Shown here: positions 62,413 through 64,000 of the stretch, piece after piece
Position numbering within the stretch: the stretch's first letter is position 1
How the letters are laid out: each line of letters opens with the position of its first letter
Origin: Micromonospora sp. NBC_01699
GTDB taxonomy: Bacteria > Actinomycetota > Actinomycetes > Mycobacteriales > Micromonosporaceae
NCBI RefSeq assembly: GCF_036250065.1
Contig: NZ_CP109199.1
Span: 6,076,001 to 6,140,000 of the forward strand
Reading direction: 5' to 3'
DNA: 64,000 nucleotides
Notes under the pieces: model-generated
Told to the model about the DNA's origin: nothing
Database searches by the model: none
Seen by the model: only the letters and a program-made list of their open reading frames with translations
Program-made: the position numbers and the translations under genes

Positions 62413-63102
62413 TCAGCGCTGCCGTACGTCCTGCGCCGTCTGCTGGGCCTGCCCGCGCAGGTTCTGCCCGGTCGACTGGGCCTGGTCACGCAGATTCCCG
62501 GCGTTCTGGCCGGCCTTCGACTTCACCGACTCGGCGGCCTGCTGCGCCGGCCCGCGCAGGTTGTCCTGGGCCTGCCGGGCCATGCCGGTAGCCTGCTGCC
62601 TGAGGTCGCCGGAGTGCTCGGACGCCTTGTCGCGCAGTTGGCCGGCCATCCGGCGCTCCGGCTCGCTCGGCGGGATCAGCGCCGAGGCGAGGACGCCGAG
62701 CCCGAAGGCGACCAGGCCGGCGGCGAGCGGGTGCCCCTGCGTCTGCTGCTGGGCGTTCTGTCCCATTCCGTGCATCCGGTCGCTGGCCGTGTGGCCCATA
62801 TCCTGCATCCTGGCACTGGTCGCGTGGCTCATGTCCTGCGCCCGGCCACTCGCGTTGGAGGATGCCGCCGAGAGTCGGGACTCCGAGGTGTCGATGGCGT
62901 GCATGGACGCGTCGCGCGCGTGCGAGGCCGTACCCATAACGTTCTCCTTCACCTTCTGCCAGGTGCCCCGGGCCCGGTCGACCTGCTGCCGGGCCTGATA
63001 GCGCGGGTTCACCTTGTCGCCGAGGGCGTTCACGTTGCGTCCCAGGTCGTCCTGGGTGTCCTCGATGTTGGCTCGGATCTGATCCGGATCCATGCTGCTC
63101 AC
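62413..63102 (-). CDS. DUF3618 membrane-anchored helical protein
   Basis: Protein of 229 aa. The DUF3618 segment DPDQIRANIEDTQDDLGRNVNAL lies at the N-terminus. A long Met/Gln/His-rich amphipathic helix region (RMQDMGHTASDRMHGMGQ) follows, then one transmembrane helix (LAAGLVAFGLGVLASALIP, about residues 126-146). The C-terminal 80 residues are coiled-coil repeats of the type QAQDNLRGPAQQAAESVKS. It resembles LEA/apolipoprotein-like envelope or stress proteins. GTG overlaps the upstream stop (GTGA). Last gene of a three-gene operon. Confidence 0.9.
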   Translation of the reverse strand: MSSMDPDQIRANIEDTQDDLGRNVNALGDKVNPRYQARQQVDRARGTWQKVKENVMGTASHARDASMHAIDTSESRLSAASSNASGRAQDMSHATSARMQDMGHTASDRMHGMGQNAQQQTQGHPLAAGLVAFGLGVLASALIPPSEPERRMAGQLRDKASEHSGDLRQQATGMARQAQDNLRGPAQQAAESVKSKAGQNAGNLRDQAQSTGQNLRGQAQQTAQDVRQR

Positions 63103-63548
63103 TGGTGTCCCCCCGTTCGATGGTCTCCCTGGCTCTTGACCGCTTCCGGTATCCGCCGGACCGTCCCCTGGGTCTGCGGCAGGGCCTTGAGGCCGCGCAT
63201 CCGCTGCCGGGCGGTGCCGACCAGGACGGCCGCGATCACCGCCCAGACCGCCGCCACGATCAGCGCGGACCAGCCCTGGTCGATGAGGTTCGACAGACCC
63301 CACCACATCGCGTACGACAGGAACAGCAGCACCATGAACCCGCCGAGAGCGGCGCCGCCGAACATGCCCGCTACCTTGGCGGCGTTGCGTACCTCCGTGC
63401 GCGCCTCCGCCTTCGCCAGCTCGATCTCCTGGCGGACCAGCGTCGAGGTGTCCCGGGTGATCGCCCCGAGCAGGTCGCCGATCGACGCCTTCCCCGGATC
63501 ACGTTCCCGCTCCTGAGCGGCTCTCGGGCCGCCGGCCGCGCTGCTCAC
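63099..63548 (-). CDS. Phage holin-family (Actinobacterial holin-X) membrane protein
   Basis: Protein of 149 aa with IGDLLGAITRDTSTLVRQEIELAKAEARTEV, the conserved amphipathic helix of the actinobacterial holin-X family. Two transmembrane helices follow, MFGGAALGGFMVLLFLSYAMWW and ALIVAAVWAVIAAVLVG, and a basic tail. In spite of the name these are housekeeping envelope proteins, not phage genes; no other phage gene is nearby. GTG overlaps the preceding TGA by 4 nt, so it is coupled on both sides. Confidence 0.92.
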   Translation of the reverse strand: MSSAAGGPRAAQERERDPGKASIGDLLGAITRDTSTLVRQEIELAKAEARTEVRNAAKVAGMFGGAALGGFMVLLFLSYAMWWGLSNLIDQGWSALIVAAVWAVIAAVLVGTARQRMRGLKALPQTQGTVRRIPEAVKSQGDHRTGGHQ

Positions 63549-63988
63549 AGCCGTGCTCCACCGGGTCGCGAGTCTGCGGCCGGTACGCCGGGGTCCGCCT
63601 CCTCGTCGACGTTCCCGCTGCCGCTGTCGATGTACGACGCGCCGGGCGCGGTCGACTCGGTCGGCCGGAACGGGGGCATGGCACCGGGCTGGCCCTGACC
63701 ATGTCCGTCACCGCGATGTCCATCACCGCGATGTCCGTCACCGTGCTCGGGCATGCCGCCGCCGCCCTGCATCGCCTTCATGCTGCGCCCCAGCCGACCG
63801 GCGAGCACTCCGGCAACCGCCGCACCGGCCAGGAACATGCCGGGATTGCGCCGGGCGTAGTCGCGTACCTCGTTCACCACCGTGCCCGGTTCCCGCTGGT
63901 CGAGCCACTGCGCGGCCTGGTGGGCCCGGTCGGCCGCATGCCGTACGAGATCGGTGGCGACGCCCGGCTGGTCGGTCCGCTCGGACAT
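63545..63988 (-). CDS. First gene of the holin-X/DUF3618 operon, single-helix protein
   Basis: Protein of 147 aa. The amphipathic N-terminal helix (DLVRHAADRAHQAAQWLDQ) and VVNEVRDYARRNPGMFL lead into one transmembrane helix (AGAAVAGVLAGRLGRSM), the same layout as ElaB/YqjD-type ribosome- or membrane-associated proteins. A His/Asp/Gly stretch with three GDGHR units, then a Pro/Asp-rich tail. ATG with only 12 nt of upstream sequence in the window, so promoter and any further operon member are cut off. Confidence 0.8.
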   Translation of the reverse strand: MSERTDQPGVATDLVRHAADRAHQAAQWLDQREPGTVVNEVRDYARRNPGMFLAGAAVAGVLAGRLGRSMKAMQGGGGMPEHGDGHRGDGHRGDGHGQGQPGAMPPFRPTESTAPGASYIDSGSGNVDEEADPGVPAADSRPGGARL

Positions 63989-64000
63989 CGTCTGGAGTTC

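Noticed and set aside
63099-63548. Holin-family gene as a sign of a prophage
   Set aside because: No integrase, capsid, tail or lysin gene is near, and holin-X/DUF3618 operons are ordinary in actinobacterial chromosomes.
63705-63735. Short repeat GTCACCGCGATGTCCATC as a regulatory repeat
   Set aside because: It encodes the three GDGHR units of the last operon gene in frame, so coding repetition explains it.

Overview
The window is high-GC actinobacterial chromosome, most likely from a member of the Micromonosporaceae. The evidence is the strong G/C bias at third codon positions, the many GTG and some TTG starts, the leaderless promoters, an F420-dependent reductase, MptB, DUF397/DUF5753 regulators, and gene order. 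The blocks lipB / lipA / DUF4191 / RDD / glnA and glnE / glnA2 / nadE / panB follow the classical actinobacterial nitrogen and cofactor neighbourhood, recalled from Streptomyces coelicolor. No database was searched, so family names rest on recognised motifs.

Layout. 1-3.1 kb holds the 5' part of a secreted PHB-depolymerase-type esterase and a CooC/ParA-like ATPase operon whose upstream region carries a near-consensus Zur box. 3.2-8.7 kb holds a GT-C-like membrane protein, lipB, an archaeal-type aspartyl-tRNA synthetase preceded by a T-box leader with an Asp specifier codon, and lipA. 9-15.1 kb holds a flavin oxidoreductase, DUF4191, isochorismatase plus GlxA-type regulator, RDD protein, and glnA behind tandem GlnR half-sites. 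15.2-26.8 kb is a two-gene surface locus: a 3048-residue RHS protein (DNRLRE, LamG, YD repeats, Hint, novel tip) followed by a secreted beta-propeller protein. 27-31 kb is a small accessory region (MOSC, fructosamine kinase family, XRE-DUF5753/DUF397, an unknown plus DUF433 pair). 31-39.4 kb holds MptB, a second GT-C protein, glnE, a class I amidotransferase and an LD-carboxypeptidase. 39.5-49.2 kb includes a second polymorphic-toxin locus: an RHS-Hint-HNH protein, a DUF4265 candidate immunity gene, a HEAT-repeat gene and a membrane-anchored protein in lower-GC DNA. 49.4-57.5 kb holds glnA2, nadE, panB, an F420 reductase, an RNB ribonuclease and an H1-like Lys/Ala protein. 57.6-64 kb holds small conserved proteins, an iron-redox enzyme / GT2 / CDGSH group, a DUF6766 membrane protein and a holin-family / DUF3618 operon cut by the right edge.

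How the genes work together. GlnA is transcriptionally placed under GlnR and carries the adenylylation tyrosine acted on by GlnE, whereas the GlnA2 paralogue has Trp at the matching place. LipB and LipA are successive lipoate steps, now separated by the inverted T-box/AspRS insertion. The two RHS loci are the accessory effector systems. The most unusual signals are the Asp T-box controlling an archaeal-type AspRS, the Zur box in front of a CooC-like ATPase, the RHS-propeller pair with no visible immunity gene, and a recurring pattern of 21-33 bp tandem duplications near stop codons. No tRNA, rRNA, IS element, integrase or CRISPR array was seen.
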